Shown in pieces: positions 8,147-16,348 of a DNA stretch of 40,211 nucleotides. Position numbers and translations under genes: made by a program. The stretch's first letter is position 1, and the number at the start of each line of letters is the position of its first letter. The notes beneath the pieces are model-generated. The model saw only the letters and a list, made by a program, of their open reading frames with translations. It was not told where the DNA came from and did not search any database. Source of the DNA: Lewinella cohaerens DSM 23179 (GTDB lineage Bacteria > Bacteroidota > Bacteroidia > Chitinophagales > Saprospiraceae); contig NZ_KB903548.1 in assembly GCF_000379805.1 (NCBI RefSeq), positions 71,601-111,811 on the forward strand, given 5' to 3'.

Positions 8147-8566
8147 ATGAATCAAACAATTGTTGAATTACTACAACGACACGAACTTCGCAAGACAGCT
8201 ATGCGAGGGGAGGTGCTGAAGATTTTTCTGGAAGCGGGAAAGCAGGCCATTACGCATCCAGAATTGGAGCAGCGACTACCTGATGCTGACCGGATAACGC
8301 TGTATCGAACACTAAAGGCATTTGAAGACAAGGGGCTTATCCACCAGGTGGTAGACAGCGGAAACGCTACAAAATATGCGCTTTGTAATGATGCTTGTAC
8401 CGAGCACCGACACCATGATGAGCATGCGCATTTTCATTGTAATGACTGTGGGAAGACCATCTGCCTGGATAGTATTACAACAAGCACCATCCAGGTACCT
8501 AGAGGTTTCAAAGTTCAGCAAACCCACTTGGTCCTGGAGGGCACTTGTAATAACTGTGAAAATTAG
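8147..8566 (+). CDS. Fur-family metal-responsive repressor (Zur-like)
   Basis: The 139-residue protein has the Fur winged-helix N-terminus (DRITLYRTLKAFEDKGLI recognition region) and a metal-binding C-terminal domain. The latter has a His-rich cluster HRHHDEHAHFHC at about residues 87-98, CNDC at 98-101 and a C-terminal CNNC; the two CxxC pairs form the structural zinc site. Members sense Fe, Zn, Mn or peroxide. The divergent MerC gene and the lack of iron genes favour zinc (Zur), but the sequence alone does not settle the metal. The protein probably represses merC through the palindrome at 8063-8077. Its stop codon overlaps by four bases that of the convergent DUF4837 gene. Confidence 0.88.
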   Translation: MNQTIVELLQRHELRKTAMRGEVLKIFLEAGKQAITHPELEQRLPDADRITLYRTLKAFEDKGLIHQVVDSGNATKYALCNDACTEHRHHDEHAHFHCNDCGKTICLDSITTSTIQVPRGFKVQQTHLVLEGTCNNCEN

Positions 8567-9678
8567 TACTGCGCAGTATTAAGAATATAATCCAACTGCT
8601 GCATCAAATCTCTTTTTTCTTTTCCTGGAGCATGCACGAAGGCATCCATAAAGAGTAGCTCTTCCTTGTTGGGGTCGTAGATGAGGTAGCTCACAAATGC
8701 TCCCCCCATAAAGTCATTGACGATATCCCAAATACCGCGGGCTTCCAGTGCGTAATCACCATTGACTCTCGTGGTCTCCACGATCAAAGGAAGATCCACG
8801 TCATTGATTCGCATATAGGTGTCGGGTAGGGTAGAAGACACATAGGCCTTGCCCATCTCATTGCGGATGGCTTTGATTCCTTCTCTGGACAACTGAGACT
8901 GATCAGTGTAAGGAACCTTTTGCAAAATAATATTACTGCTGGCTTCGGAAGTTTCCCGGCGTAGCCAAACGATATCACTTTCTTTCATTGCAGGCTTAAA
9001 CTCCTCTGGTATGCGCATTTTCACGCCCATAAGGGCACTGATTTCACTGGCTAAGCCGACATTTTCGCCGTTGAAGAAAGCGGTAGCATCGATAATTTTC
9101 TCATCAGCTTGATGCAAACGCTTAGCCACAGCAGAAAAGCTATTGATAATATTATCGACCAACTTATCAGCTGAATTACCGTAAAGGTAGACGATGGTTT
9201 GCCCTTTTGCCCATTTGTTGCGGGCCACAGAATTGCCATAGCCGTTCTCGGCAGTCGTAGAGCTAATTTTTTCCGTACCTACATCCCGACGAATCAAGGC
9301 GGAGGTTTCAGAGCTCTGGTCGGCTAAGTCGCCAACAATGATGTAAGTCCGCAATTCTTTCCGCAGCGGATCCTTACGCAAATCTTCCAGTGTAATATGC
9401 CGAAGATCGAAGATGGGTTCGGGCTGAGGCAAAATAGGGTAGGCTGCACCGTAATAATACCGGATACTGTCTCCAAGCGGGCCATCCCAAACGTCCTGAT
9501 CACACAGTACGTTGATACGATTGATTTTACCAAAAGCAATTTTATCCGCCTCGAAGCTTTTCTGAACAGCCTCTGGGGCACAAGAAAAAACATTCAATAC
9601 GAGGAAGCTAAAGACAAGTATATAGGAGACTACTTGTCCGACAAAATGGTCGGCTCTAGGCTTATTTATTCTTTGCAT
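8563..9678 (-). CDS. DUF4837 family lipoprotein
   Basis: The 371-residue protein starts with a basic n-region, a hydrophobic helix and a lipobox (NVFSC), so it is probably a lipoprotein. The mature sequence (FGKINRINVLCDQDVWDGPLGD and later VWLRRET) fits DUF4837, a family of unknown function restricted to Bacteroidota. The N-terminal half has an alternating strand/helix pattern (INVLCD, TYIIVGD, TIVYLYGN). No catalytic motif is recognisable. The gene overlaps the fur-family gene tail to tail by four bases. Upstream there is a leader of roughly 75 bases if TATCTTTA (9759-9766, minus strand) is the -7 box. Confidence 0.82.
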   Translation of the reverse strand: MQRINKPRADHFVGQVVSYILVFSFLVLNVFSCAPEAVQKSFEADKIAFGKINRINVLCDQDVWDGPLGDSIRYYYGAAYPILPQPEPIFDLRHITLEDLRKDPLRKELRTYIIVGDLADQSSETSALIRRDVGTEKISSTTAENGYGNSVARNKWAKGQTIVYLYGNSADKLVDNIINSFSAVAKRLHQADEKIIDATAFFNGENVGLASEISALMGVKMRIPEEFKPAMKESDIVWLRRETSEASSNIILQKVPYTDQSQLSREGIKAIRNEMGKAYVSSTLPDTYMRINDVDLPLIVETTRVNGDYALEARGIWDIVNDFMGGAFVSYLIYDPNKEELLFMDAFVHAPGKEKRDLMQQLDYILNTAQY

Positions 9679-9717
9679 GTTCGTTATTAATCTTTGATAA
9701 CTGGATAGATGAAAGAA

Positions 9718-9733
9718 ACGCCACTTTTGGCGT
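9718..9733. repeat. Small hairpin in the DUF4837 5' region
   Basis: ACGCCA at 9718-9723 pairs with TGGCGT at 9728-9733 across a four-base loop. It lies in the probable 5' untranslated region, about 40 bases before the start codon. A regulatory role is possible but unsupported. Confidence 0.35.
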
Positions 9734-9773
9734 ACTACTTTCTTTAGAGCTTGTTTGGTAAAGATATACCTAA

Positions 9774-9802
9774 ATTAAAAAACCCGGTCGAAAGCACCGG
9801 GT
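9774..9802 (-). terminator. Intrinsic terminator after moxR
   Basis: AACCCGGT at 9780-9787 pairs with ACCGGGTT at 9795-9802 across a seven-base loop. On the minus strand the stem is followed by a run of T residues (9774-9781). It lies about 115 bases after the moxR stop and ends minus-strand transcription before the DUF4837 promoter. Confidence 0.8.
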
Positions 9803-9841
9803 TAGTTTATTGGTTATCCACTTGACCAACATAATCAAATT

Positions 9842-9882
9842 AATAGCCTGCCAATGGTAAAACTCTCCACTAGCAGGCTATT
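9842..9882 (-). terminator. 10-bp hairpin between moxR and its terminator
   Basis: AATAGCCTGC at 9842-9851 is perfectly complementary to GCAGGCTATT at 9873-9882, with TGG/CCA able to extend pairing inside the loop. On the minus strand an AT-rich tail follows (AATTTGATT). It may be a first, weaker terminator or a 3'-end stabiliser. Confidence 0.5.
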
Positions 9883-9916
9883 TCACTTGTCTCTTTTAGT
9901 ACAACAAGTACTTTAT

Positions 9917-10882
9917 CTATAGCAAATGTGTGATCACATCTTCTTCGGTGACGCCTTCTGCTTCTGCTTTGTAATTGCGTACGATACGGTGGCGCAACAC
10001 GTAGTTGGCAATGGCCTGTACATCCGACTTGTCTGGCGAGTACTTGCCACTGATAGCGGCATGACACTTAGCACCTAAAACCAAGTATTGAGAAGCACGT
10101 GGGCCGGCACCCCAACTGATGTAGTTGTTAACCTCTGCCGTTGCACGATCTGTACCGGGGCGAGTTTTTGATGCCAAACCTACAGCATATTCCAATACGT
10201 TATCGGCAATAGGAATCTTTCGTACCAATTGCTGAAACTCCATAATCTGAAGCGCGCTCAGGATATGCTTCAACTCTGTAACCTTCTTGCCTGTCGTAGC
10301 TTTCACTACCGCAATTTCTTCTTCGTAAGAAGGGTAGGTGAGCGGAATATTGAACATAAAACGGTCCAACTGCGCTTCTGGCAGCGGGTAAGTACCTTCT
10401 TGCTCAATAGGGTTCTGTGTAGCCAATACAAAAAATGGTGCTGGTAATGGATGGCGCACCCCTGCTACAGTAACTGAACGCTCCTGCATGGCTTCCAATA
10501 AAGCAGCCTGTGTTTTAGGCGGCGTACGGTTAATTTCATCCGCAAGGACGATATTTGAAAACAGCGGCCCTTTATTAAACTTAAAGTGGCGGTCTTCATC
10601 CAGGATTTCCGAACCGGTAATATCACTCGGCATTAAATCCGGTGTAAACTGGATACGCTTGAAATCGAGGTCAAGCACTTCGGCGATGGTACTTACCAAC
10701 AAGGTTTTTGCTAAACCTGGTACCCCCACCAATAAGCTGTGGCCGTTACTGAAGAGGGAAATAATTACGGTCTTCACCACTTCATCCTGCCCTACAATTA
10801 CTTTACCTATTTCGGTTTTCAACGCTTGGTAAGCGCGGGCAAGGGCGTCTACCGCTTCTACATCTGATTTATACTCCGCCAT
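9917..10882 (-). CDS. MoxR-family AAA+ ATPase
   Basis: The 321-residue protein is a MoxR ATPase. It has Walker A GVPGLAKT at residues 53-60, Walker [12 protein letters not shown], a sensor region [23 protein letters not shown], and the C-terminal lid helices. MoxR proteins act as chaperone-like ATPases that mature or activate partner complexes, usually with VWA and DUF58 proteins encoded next to them. No DUF58 or BatA/BatB-type gene is adjacent here: the neighbours are a VanX-like peptidase upstream and a DUF4837 lipoprotein downstream, the latter behind a terminator. The nearest VWA protein, at 20129-21526, is of a different type. The partner is therefore unknown. Confidence 0.95.
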   Translation of the reverse strand: MAEYKSDVEAVDALARAYQALKTEIGKVIVGQDEVVKTVIISLFSNGHSLLVGVPGLAKTLLVSTIAEVLDLDFKRIQFTPDLMPSDITGSEILDEDRHFKFNKGPLFSNIVLADEINRTPPKTQAALLEAMQERSVTVAGVRHPLPAPFFVLATQNPIEQEGTYPLPEAQLDRFMFNIPLTYPSYEEEIAVVKATTGKKVTELKHILSALQIMEFQQLVRKIPIADNVLEYAVGLASKTRPGTDRATAEVNNYISWGAGPRASQYLVLGAKCHAAISGKYSPDKSDVQAIANYVLRHRIVRNYKAEAEGVTEEDVITHLL

Positions 10883-11036
10883 GGGGTTAATACATTATTT
10901 TTATACGCTCACTTAGTATTCTAGCTAAAAGAGGACGCAAGTTGCTAAATTTATCGAAGATAGTCAAATGCTTGACTGCAATGTATACGTATCTCGTTAG
11001 GAATGGTTCAAAAGACAGAACGTGATTAACTAGCGC

Positions 11037-11801
11037 TTATTCCTCTGGGCATTTCCATTCTGCATCTGCCAGCTCATATTTTTCCTCTCTAAAATTGTAA
11101 TGCCACCATTCGCTACGAATGGGCGAAAAGCCATATTTCCCTAACAAGGTCTTTAGTTTTATGCGATTTTTGAGTACCTCTTCCGGAAAGTCGGTGTAGG
11201 TATGATTGGCCTTGGGGCCGAAGAAATCAAAATCTGTACCCATCGCTAATTCCTCTCCTTTTAAGGTAACAATAGTAAGATCTACCGCTCCACCCCGGTT
11301 ATGAATAGAGCCCTTTCGGGGGTCGGCGACATAGCCGGGCTGGGGAAAGATTTCCCAAAGTTTCCATTGTACATCACGCGGACGGTAGCAGTCGTACATT
11401 TTCAAGCCTAAGCCTTCGGCTTGCAGCTCTTGATGAGCAGCTATCACTGCCCGTGCAGCTGCGGGGCGCAAGAAGCACCTTGGGCAATCGTACATCACCT
11501 GACCGACAAAATTATTTTCAGTGGCGTAACGCAAATCCAACTGAATGGTGCTGTCTAGATAGATCAATTCCAGCCACTGGGTGGTATCATAATCAAAGGT
11601 ATCGGGAGCGGGTGGCGGTGGTGGCTTTACGACAGTATCCAATTGAGCCACCTCCATGATCTTCGCTTTCGTCGTTTCGGCTTGATCACTTTCGGCAGGC
11701 GATGCCTCGCAAGCGGCGACCAAACCTCCTGTACTCAATAGGGCTAAAAGCATCCACTGCCGCAATGTGTTTTTAAATAAGAAGGTGTTTGGCTGCTCCA
11801 T
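11037..11801 (-). CDS. M15-family D-alanyl-D-alanine dipeptidase (VanX-like), lipoprotein
   Basis: The 254-residue protein has a signal sequence ending in LVAAC, a good lipobox, then an acidic and a proline-rich linker (PPPPPAPDTF). The catalytic domain shows the VanX/DdpX zinc site: SIHNRGGAVDL supplies His and Asp, and EWWHYNF supplies the catalytic Glu and third ligand His. YDCYRP matches the conserved substrate-binding Arg region. The family cleaves D-Ala-D-Ala. As a lipoprotein facing the periplasm it more likely recycles peptidoglycan dipeptide than confers vancomycin resistance, and no vanH or vanA genes are adjacent. It is divergent from the glycosyltransferase gene at 11933. Confidence 0.93.
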   Translation of the reverse strand: MEQPNTFLFKNTLRQWMLLALLSTGGLVAACEASPAESDQAETTKAKIMEVAQLDTVVKPPPPPAPDTFDYDTTQWLELIYLDSTIQLDLRYATENNFVGQVMYDCPRCFLRPAAARAVIAAHQELQAEGLGLKMYDCYRPRDVQWKLWEIFPQPGYVADPRKGSIHNRGGAVDLTIVTLKGEELAMGTDFDFFGPKANHTYTDFPEEVLKNRIKLKTLLGKYGFSPIRSEWWHYNFREEKYELADAEWKCPEE

Positions 11802-11851
11802 AAATTAGTCTGCTCTATGGTAGGGTTGTAAATTGATTGCTCTTGAATCCG

Positions 11852-11859
11852 TACTTTTG
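11852..11859 (+). promoter_or_regulatory. -7 box upstream of the GT39-like gene
   Basis: TACTTTTG is an exact TAnnTTTG box. TTG triplets at 11833-11835 and 11826-11828 (spacers 16 and 23) could be the -33 element. Transcription would start near 11866, giving a leader of about 65 bases before the GTG at 11933. Confidence 0.5.
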
Positions 11860-11915
11860 TACCTAGTATCGCGCAAAAAACAAATGGGGCATTCGTTTTT
11901 GTGCTGTTCCTCATC

Positions 11916-11923
11916 CAAAGATA
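11916..11923 (-). promoter_or_regulatory. -7 box upstream of the VanX-like gene
   Basis: On the minus strand this reads TATCTTTG, an exact -7 consensus. I could not find a clear -33 element at the right distance, which would lie inside the divergent coding sequence. If used, it gives a leader of about 110 bases. Confidence 0.35.
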
Positions 11924-11932
11924 CGTAAAGAA

Positions 11933-13561
11933 GTGCAACTACCTCGCTGGCTATTCTGGTCCATCCTGCTACTTATTCCTGTAGCATTTCTCCTTAATCT
12001 AGGCGTACAGCCCTTTATCGACGATGAAGGCAATCGCTCAGTGGTGGCACTGGAAATGCTCTGGAGTGGCAACTACATTACCCCGACTTTACACGGTGAT
12101 TATTATTATAACAAGCCCCCGCTTTGGAACTGGATACTGGCCTTGTCTTTTTATCTGCACGGAGGAGCAAGTGAGTGGGCAGCGCGCCTGCCCATGGTAC
12201 TTTGCTTACTAGGGTTTGCAGCTACGGTATACCGTGTTTGTCGCCGGCATATGAGTTTTGAGCGGTCTTTTCTGGTGGCCTTACTCTTACTTACCTGCGG
12301 CCGCATTCTTTTCTGGGAATCGCTTTTGGGCTTGATCGACATTTGTTTTTCCTGGGTAACTTTTGGCCTCATTATGGTCATCTATCATCAGGGAGAGCGA
12401 GAACGCTGGAATCGAATGTTTCTGCTTTCCTACCTGCTAATGGTTGTGGCTTTTATGCTAAAAGGGTTGCCTGCGATTGTTTTTCAAGGATTGACACTGA
12501 TAACTTACCTCATTTTAAAAAAGGAATGGAAACGGTTATTCTCGCTCTCGCATATCGGCAGTGGACTTTTAGCGGTAGGAATATTGGCTGTTTATTACCT
12601 CGCTTACAACCAGTATAACAGCTTGGAAAATGTTTTCCAGGCCCTTTTTGTAGAATCAGGTAAGCGTACTGCCGTTGCTTACGGTTGGGGAGACACGATC
12701 AAGCACGTCCTTAATTTCCCGGTAGAGTTATTCTACCATTTTCTCCCATGGACTTTACTTTTATATTTATTGGTAAAAAAGAAAAACAGAGAACGCTTAC
12801 AAGGCTATTTCTTCCTGAGGTTTTGTTTTTATGCACTGTTCGTCAACCTGGCCGTTTATTGGCTTTCGCCGAATTTTTACCCTCGCTATATTTTGATGCT
12901 CTTGCCACTGGGCTTTATCCTGCTGGTCAAAATGATCCCCCCAGCTACCGCCGAGCGCGATAACTGGGATAAGGTATTTTACATCCTTGGCGGTGTTTTC
13001 ATTTTTGCTTTAGCGGGCGGAGCCTTGGCTACTTTGTTTGTAAAAGACACCCAAGCCATCCCAAATCTTTACCTAAAGGGGATCAGTGCTTTTTTGCCAT
13101 TAGCTGGCTTGCTTTATTATTACTGGAAAAAGCCCTCCTCTCAATTTTTTATTCTTGCCGCTGCGTTTATTGTCTTTAGGGTTGGTTTCGACTTGCTAGC
13201 CCTCCCTCCCCGAGCGATGGGCGGACGGGGGCAAAACCTCGAAAATTCGTCCGTCGCTTTTGCTAACCGCTGGCAGGATCGCGAACTGAAAGTCTTTAAC
13301 GAGACGCACATGGAGCCTGCCAATTCGTACCATATTGAAAAAACAATGAACCGGATCATACCCAGGGTATATAGCGAATTTGACACTACTACTTACTACA
13401 TCTATAATGCGCAGCAGTATGATCCCACCTTATTCCGTAATCAGGTAGATTCCTTTATGGTTCGTCATTCGTCCTATCCAAACTATTACGTGGGACAATT
13501 GCGTACGGTTGATCCCAAGGAAATTGAGCGGTTGACGGTGGGGGAAAGGCCGGGGTTTTAG
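11933..13561 (+). CDS. GT39/ArnT-like membrane glycosyltransferase
   Basis: The 542-residue integral membrane protein has about 11-12 hydrophobic segments. The first periplasmic loop carries FIDDEGNRS and the segment YYYNKPPLWNW, as in the PMT/ArnT superfamily, whose acidic residues after the first helix act in catalysis with polyprenyl-phosphate sugar donors. The hydrophilic C-terminus of about 120 residues is periplasmic in related proteins. It probably transfers a sugar from a lipid carrier to lipid A, glycan or protein on the outer face of the inner membrane; the acceptor is unknown. The start is GTG at 11933, where the hydrophobic N-terminus begins directly; no upstream in-frame ATG is better. 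Confidence 0.85.
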   Translation: MQLPRWLFWSILLLIPVAFLLNLGVQPFIDDEGNRSVVALEMLWSGNYITPTLHGDYYYNKPPLWNWILALSFYLHGGASEWAARLPMVLCLLGFAATVYRVCRRHMSFERSFLVALLLLTCGRILFWESLLGLIDICFSWVTFGLIMVIYHQGERERWNRMFLLSYLLMVVAFMLKGLPAIVFQGLTLITYLILKKEWKRLFSLSHIGSGLLAVGILAVYYLAYNQYNSLENVFQALFVESGKRTAVAYGWGDTIKHVLNFPVELFYHFLPWTLLLYLLVKKKNRERLQGYFFLRFCFYALFVNLAVYWLSPNFYPRYILMLLPLGFILLVKMIPPATAERDNWDKVFYILGGVFIFALAGGALATLFVKDTQAIPNLYLKGISAFLPLAGLLYYYWKKPSSQFFILAAAFIVFRVGFDLLALPPRAMGGRGQNLENSSVAFANRWQDRELKVFNETHMEPANSYHIEKTMNRIIPRVYSEFDTTTYYIYNAQQYDPTLFRNQVDSFMVRHSSYPNYYVGQLRTVDPKEIERLTVGERPGF

Positions 13562-13595
13562 GGATATATGTTAACATCCAAATAATTCATTGAAA

Positions 13596-15383
13596 ATGAA
13601 GCACCTGCAACTTATTTTCACCATTCTCCTTGTTTCAGTCTATCAACCAGGTTGCCATCAGGCTGCTAAAGCCGACGTTTCTTTTGGCGCCTCAGCGTCT
13701 TATTATGTTCCGGCGGTCAATGGAACAAAGTTGGCCGTTGATGTATACTTTCCGGAAGGAGATAAAACCAGAAAATTACCAGCACTTATAGAATTGACAA
13801 GGTATTGGCGATCTACAGAAGATCCTCAAACCGGCGCTTCGACACCAGCACTGCGCCAGCGAGACAGTATCTTCTTAACCAATGATTATATTTTGGTCAA
13901 AGTTGATGTCAGAGGAACCGGTGCTTCTTACGGCAGAAGACCAGGGGAATACACCCCTACTGAAGTGCAGGATGCCAAATATATAGTCGATTGGATCGTC
14001 AACCAGCCCTGGTCAGATGGCAGTGTTGGTGCTTACGGAACGTCATATTCAGGAACTACCGCAGAATTATTATGTGCCACGGGCCACGAAGCAGTTAAAG
14101 CAGTCATTCCCGGTTGGTCAGATTTTGACATTTATGAAAGTCCAGGCAGGCCTTACGGAATGCTTGCCACTAGCTTTATTGCCGAATGGAGTAAGGTCGT
14201 CCATTGGTTGGACAATAACGCTACAGATGTTTTACAGACAAGCGTTAGACGGGTTACGGCCACCTTTCCGGAAGAAGCAATTGCTGAGCATCAAGATAAT
14301 CCCGATGTGTTAGAGGCGGCAAAAGATGCAAAATATAAAGACTCAAAGTTTGGCGATTTCACCCACGAAGAGTGCTCTCCAATTCATTGGCAGAAAGAGA
14401 TTTCTGAATCACAGGTACCTATGCTAGTCCTAGCGAGTTGGATGGATGCGGGTACAGCAGAGGGTGCTTTATTAAGGTTACAAAATTTTCCCAATCCACA
14501 AAAAGTAGTCTTAATGCCTACTGCTCACGGAGGAGGATCACATGCAAGCCCGTTTATTGTTTCGGATAAAGCAATCGATCCCGTTCCTTCTGTCGCGGAG
14601 CAGCTTCAACTGCAATTGGATTTTTTTGATCATTATTTGAAAGTCAAAGGGGAGGAGGTTGATGACTGGCCAACCGTAAAATATTACAACTTTGGCGAAG
14701 AAGCATTCAAAACAACTGATAGTTGGCCTCCTCAGGGACAATCACGCGTTAAATACTTTTTGGCTAAAAACGGAAAGCTAGCGACGTCACCATCCAACGA
14801 ACCTAAAGGTATCGATGAATACCGGGTCGACTTTTCTGTTTCAACAGGAAATAACAACAGGTGGTCAACACAAATGGGCAAACCTGTTTTAAATCTTGAT
14901 AATCGGAATGCTGTCGATTCCATGATGCTAACATATACAACGGACCCCTTCAAGAAAGATCTGCAAATTACGGGAACTCCAGCGATAACCCTGCAGCTAT
15001 CTTCTACCCATCAAGAGGGTGCCATTTTTGTTTATCTGGAAGACATTGATCCCAACGGAAAGAGCCGCTATATCACGGAGGGCGGACTACTGCTTGAACA
15101 TCGTAAAATATCCCAAAACCCGATGTCCGATCATGTTCCTTATCATTCCTTTTATCTACTCGATGCAGCACCAATGCCGATGAATAAAGTGGAAGAAATC
15201 ACGTTCAAATTGTGGCCAACTTCCGTACTTATGAAAAAAGGGCATTCCTTGAGAATCGCAATTGCAGGCTCCGACAAAGACACCTTTGATCGAGCACCAA
15301 AGGAGGGCACTCCGGTTTACAAGGTCCACCGAAGTAAGGCTTATGTTTCGTTTATTGATTTGCCGGTTCTAAAGGATTTTTAA
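13596..15383 (+). CDS. CocE/NonD family hydrolase (X-Pro dipeptidyl-peptidase-like)
   Basis: The protein (595 residues from the ATG at 13596; a TTG six bases earlier is less likely) has a signal-like N-terminus with a possible, non-canonical lipobox (QPGC). An alpha/beta-hydrolase domain follows, with the nucleophile in GTSYSG, an Asp in SWMDAGTAEG and a His in PTAHGGG. The C-terminal third (from about residue 395) is the beta-rich X-Pro dipeptidyl-peptidase C-terminal domain found in CocE, glutaryl-7-ACA acylases and S15 peptidases. The enzyme probably hydrolyses an ester or amide in the periplasm; the substrate is open. It follows the glycosyltransferase gene by 34 bases and may be cotranscribed. 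Confidence 0.9.
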   Translation: MKHLQLIFTILLVSVYQPGCHQAAKADVSFGASASYYVPAVNGTKLAVDVYFPEGDKTRKLPALIELTRYWRSTEDPQTGASTPALRQRDSIFLTNDYILVKVDVRGTGASYGRRPGEYTPTEVQDAKYIVDWIVNQPWSDGSVGAYGTSYSGTTAELLCATGHEAVKAVIPGWSDFDIYESPGRPYGMLATSFIAEWSKVVHWLDNNATDVLQTSVRRVTATFPEEAIAEHQDNPDVLEAAKDAKYKDSKFGDFTHEECSPIHWQKEISESQVPMLVLASWMDAGTAEGALLRLQNFPNPQKVVLMPTAHGGGSHASPFIVSDKAIDPVPSVAEQLQLQLDFFDHYLKVKGEEVDDWPTVKYYNFGEEAFKTTDSWPPQGQSRVKYFLAKNGKLATSPSNEPKGIDEYRVDFSVSTGNNNRWSTQMGKPVLNLDNRNAVDSMMLTYTTDPFKKDLQITGTPAITLQLSSTHQEGAIFVYLEDIDPNGKSRYITEGGLLLEHRKISQNPMSDHVPYHSFYLLDAAPMPMNKVEEITFKLWPTSVLMKKGHSLRIAIAGSDKDTFDRAPKEGTPVYKVHRSKAYVSFIDLPVLKDF

Positions 15384-15420
15384 ACTTGAAGCGCTTACAC
15401 TCCTATATAAAAGTAAACCC

Positions 15421-16146
15421 ATGAAATCAATTGTAATATTATGGAATGCCCTCTCACATATCCACATAAACCCTGTAAAAACTGCTATTCTAACAGGTAT
15501 TTTTGCAATCATTTCCCTTCCTTCACAAGGTTCTGCCCAAACAAAAGTAATAACAGGCTATTGGGGTGTAAATCAATATAGTCATTGGTACAAAAACGAG
15601 CAATTTACTTACAGAACATATGTGGAAGATAATTCTGGAACAGGAGTAATAAGTCTTGCTTTATTGAAGGCACATGAAAAGAAAAGACGAAGTGTAGAGT
15701 TGTCCGTTTTAAGGAGAACACTCACTGTGAGCACGTACGCTGGAGGCCTTGCGGGTGGGATAAGTCACGAAATCAACATGGACTTAACTTATATGAATCT
15801 CTCAGGATTTGTTGGTCGTAGGCTTACTAAAACGATGCCTCTTTATTTTGACATGGGTGGTTATCTAGGGGTTCCGTTGGCCAGAACTGTAGTAGATAAT
15901 TATAACATTTCGACTCCTACAAATAATAGCAGAGGAACCAATTATGATCCCAATGAGTACTTGAATAAACTAGAATTTGGAATTATTATAAAGGCTGGAT
16001 TCCAATTTATGGTAAGTGATAAAATTGCGATTTCTACAGCATTAAGACTTAATTGTGGCATCGGGGGGAAAGAAAGCTTTAACCATGTAGCTTTTGATCA
16101 AATGGCGATGATTGGAGTAGGCTACATTCTGACAAAACAACAGTGA
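15421..16146 (+). CDS. Hypothetical secreted protein, probable small outer-membrane barrel
   Basis: The 241-residue protein has a long n-region followed by a hydrophobic stretch and a likely cleavage site near GSAQ (about residues 36-40). The mature part is rich in beta-prone segments with Gly and aromatic residues (LSGFVGRRLT, LYFDMGGYLGVPLA, FGIIIKAGFQF, MIGVGYIL) and ends in a hydrophobic strand, as in small porin-like or PorT-type barrels. I do not recognise a family. The DNA is AT-richer and uses more ATA, AGA and AAT codons than the neighbouring hydrolase gene, hinting at a different origin. It follows the CocE-like gene by 37 bases. Confidence 0.65.
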   Translation: MKSIVILWNALSHIHINPVKTAILTGIFAIISLPSQGSAQTKVITGYWGVNQYSHWYKNEQFTYRTYVEDNSGTGVISLALLKAHEKKRRSVELSVLRRTLTVSTYAGGLAGGISHEINMDLTYMNLSGFVGRRLTKTMPLYFDMGGYLGVPLARTVVDNYNISTPTNNSRGTNYDPNEYLNKLEFGIIIKAGFQFMVSDKIAISTALRLNCGIGGKESFNHVAFDQMAMIGVGYILTKQQ

Positions 16147-16288
16147 TTCAGAAAATAAGCAATGAAGCAAGCGTACTCGATACTGAAGCAACATATTCCA
16201 GGTCAAGCGTACCTAGTTTTACCAACTGAAAGGAACGACCGCTCATTTATTTCTTGCCCCATCTCCAAAAAACACCTATATTCGCCAC
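16147..16288. other. Spacer upstream of the ileS leader
   Basis: This part of the 420-base gap before ileS holds the end of the preceding transcript and the leader promoter. I see no ORF and no strong terminator for the upstream gene. The rest of the gap (16289-16566) is described as leader ORF, attenuator and inverted repeat. Confidence 0.4.
16254..16284 (+). promoter_or_regulatory. Promoter of the ileS leader
   Basis: TTG at 16254-16256 and TATATTCG at 16277-16284 are 20 bases apart and match the Bacteroidota -33 and -7 elements, with one mismatch in the latter (TTCG for TTTG). The box ends four bases before the leader ATG, the same geometry as at the fur-family gene. The transcript would start at or beside the leader start codon. 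Confidence 0.5.
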
Positions 16289-16348
16289 ATGCAACAGCAA
16301 AGTATAATTATTAGCATTATTATCATCAGTTCGCCCGGCGATCTGTAG
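16289..16348 (+). CDS. Isoleucine-rich leader peptide of ileS (19 aa)
   Basis: The ORF reads MQQQSIIISIIIISSPGDL and stops at TAG (16346-16348). Seven of its 19 codons are Ile: three at 16304-16312 and four at 16316-16327. It is followed by competing stem-loops and then by ileS. An Ile-rich short ORF before the isoleucyl-tRNA synthetase gene is what ribosome-mediated attenuation needs: shortage of charged tRNA-Ile stalls the ribosome on the Ile codons. If stalled there, the ribosome leaves 16341-16361 free; if it reaches the stop codon, it covers that segment. The peptide itself probably has no function. The assignment rests on composition, position and RNA geometry. Confidence 0.85.
   Translation: MQQQSIIISIIIISSPGDL

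Noticed and set aside
7609-8566. Mercury-resistance (mer) operon
   Set aside because: There is no merA, merT or merP, and the regulator is Fur-type rather than MerR-type.
11037-11801. Vancomycin-resistance cluster
   Set aside because: Only a VanX-like lipoprotein is present; vanH, vanA and vanS/R are absent, and a Gram-negative host has little need of them.
13590-13595. TTG start of the CocE-like gene
   Set aside because: The ATG six bases downstream gives an ordinary signal peptide and is the stronger start codon.
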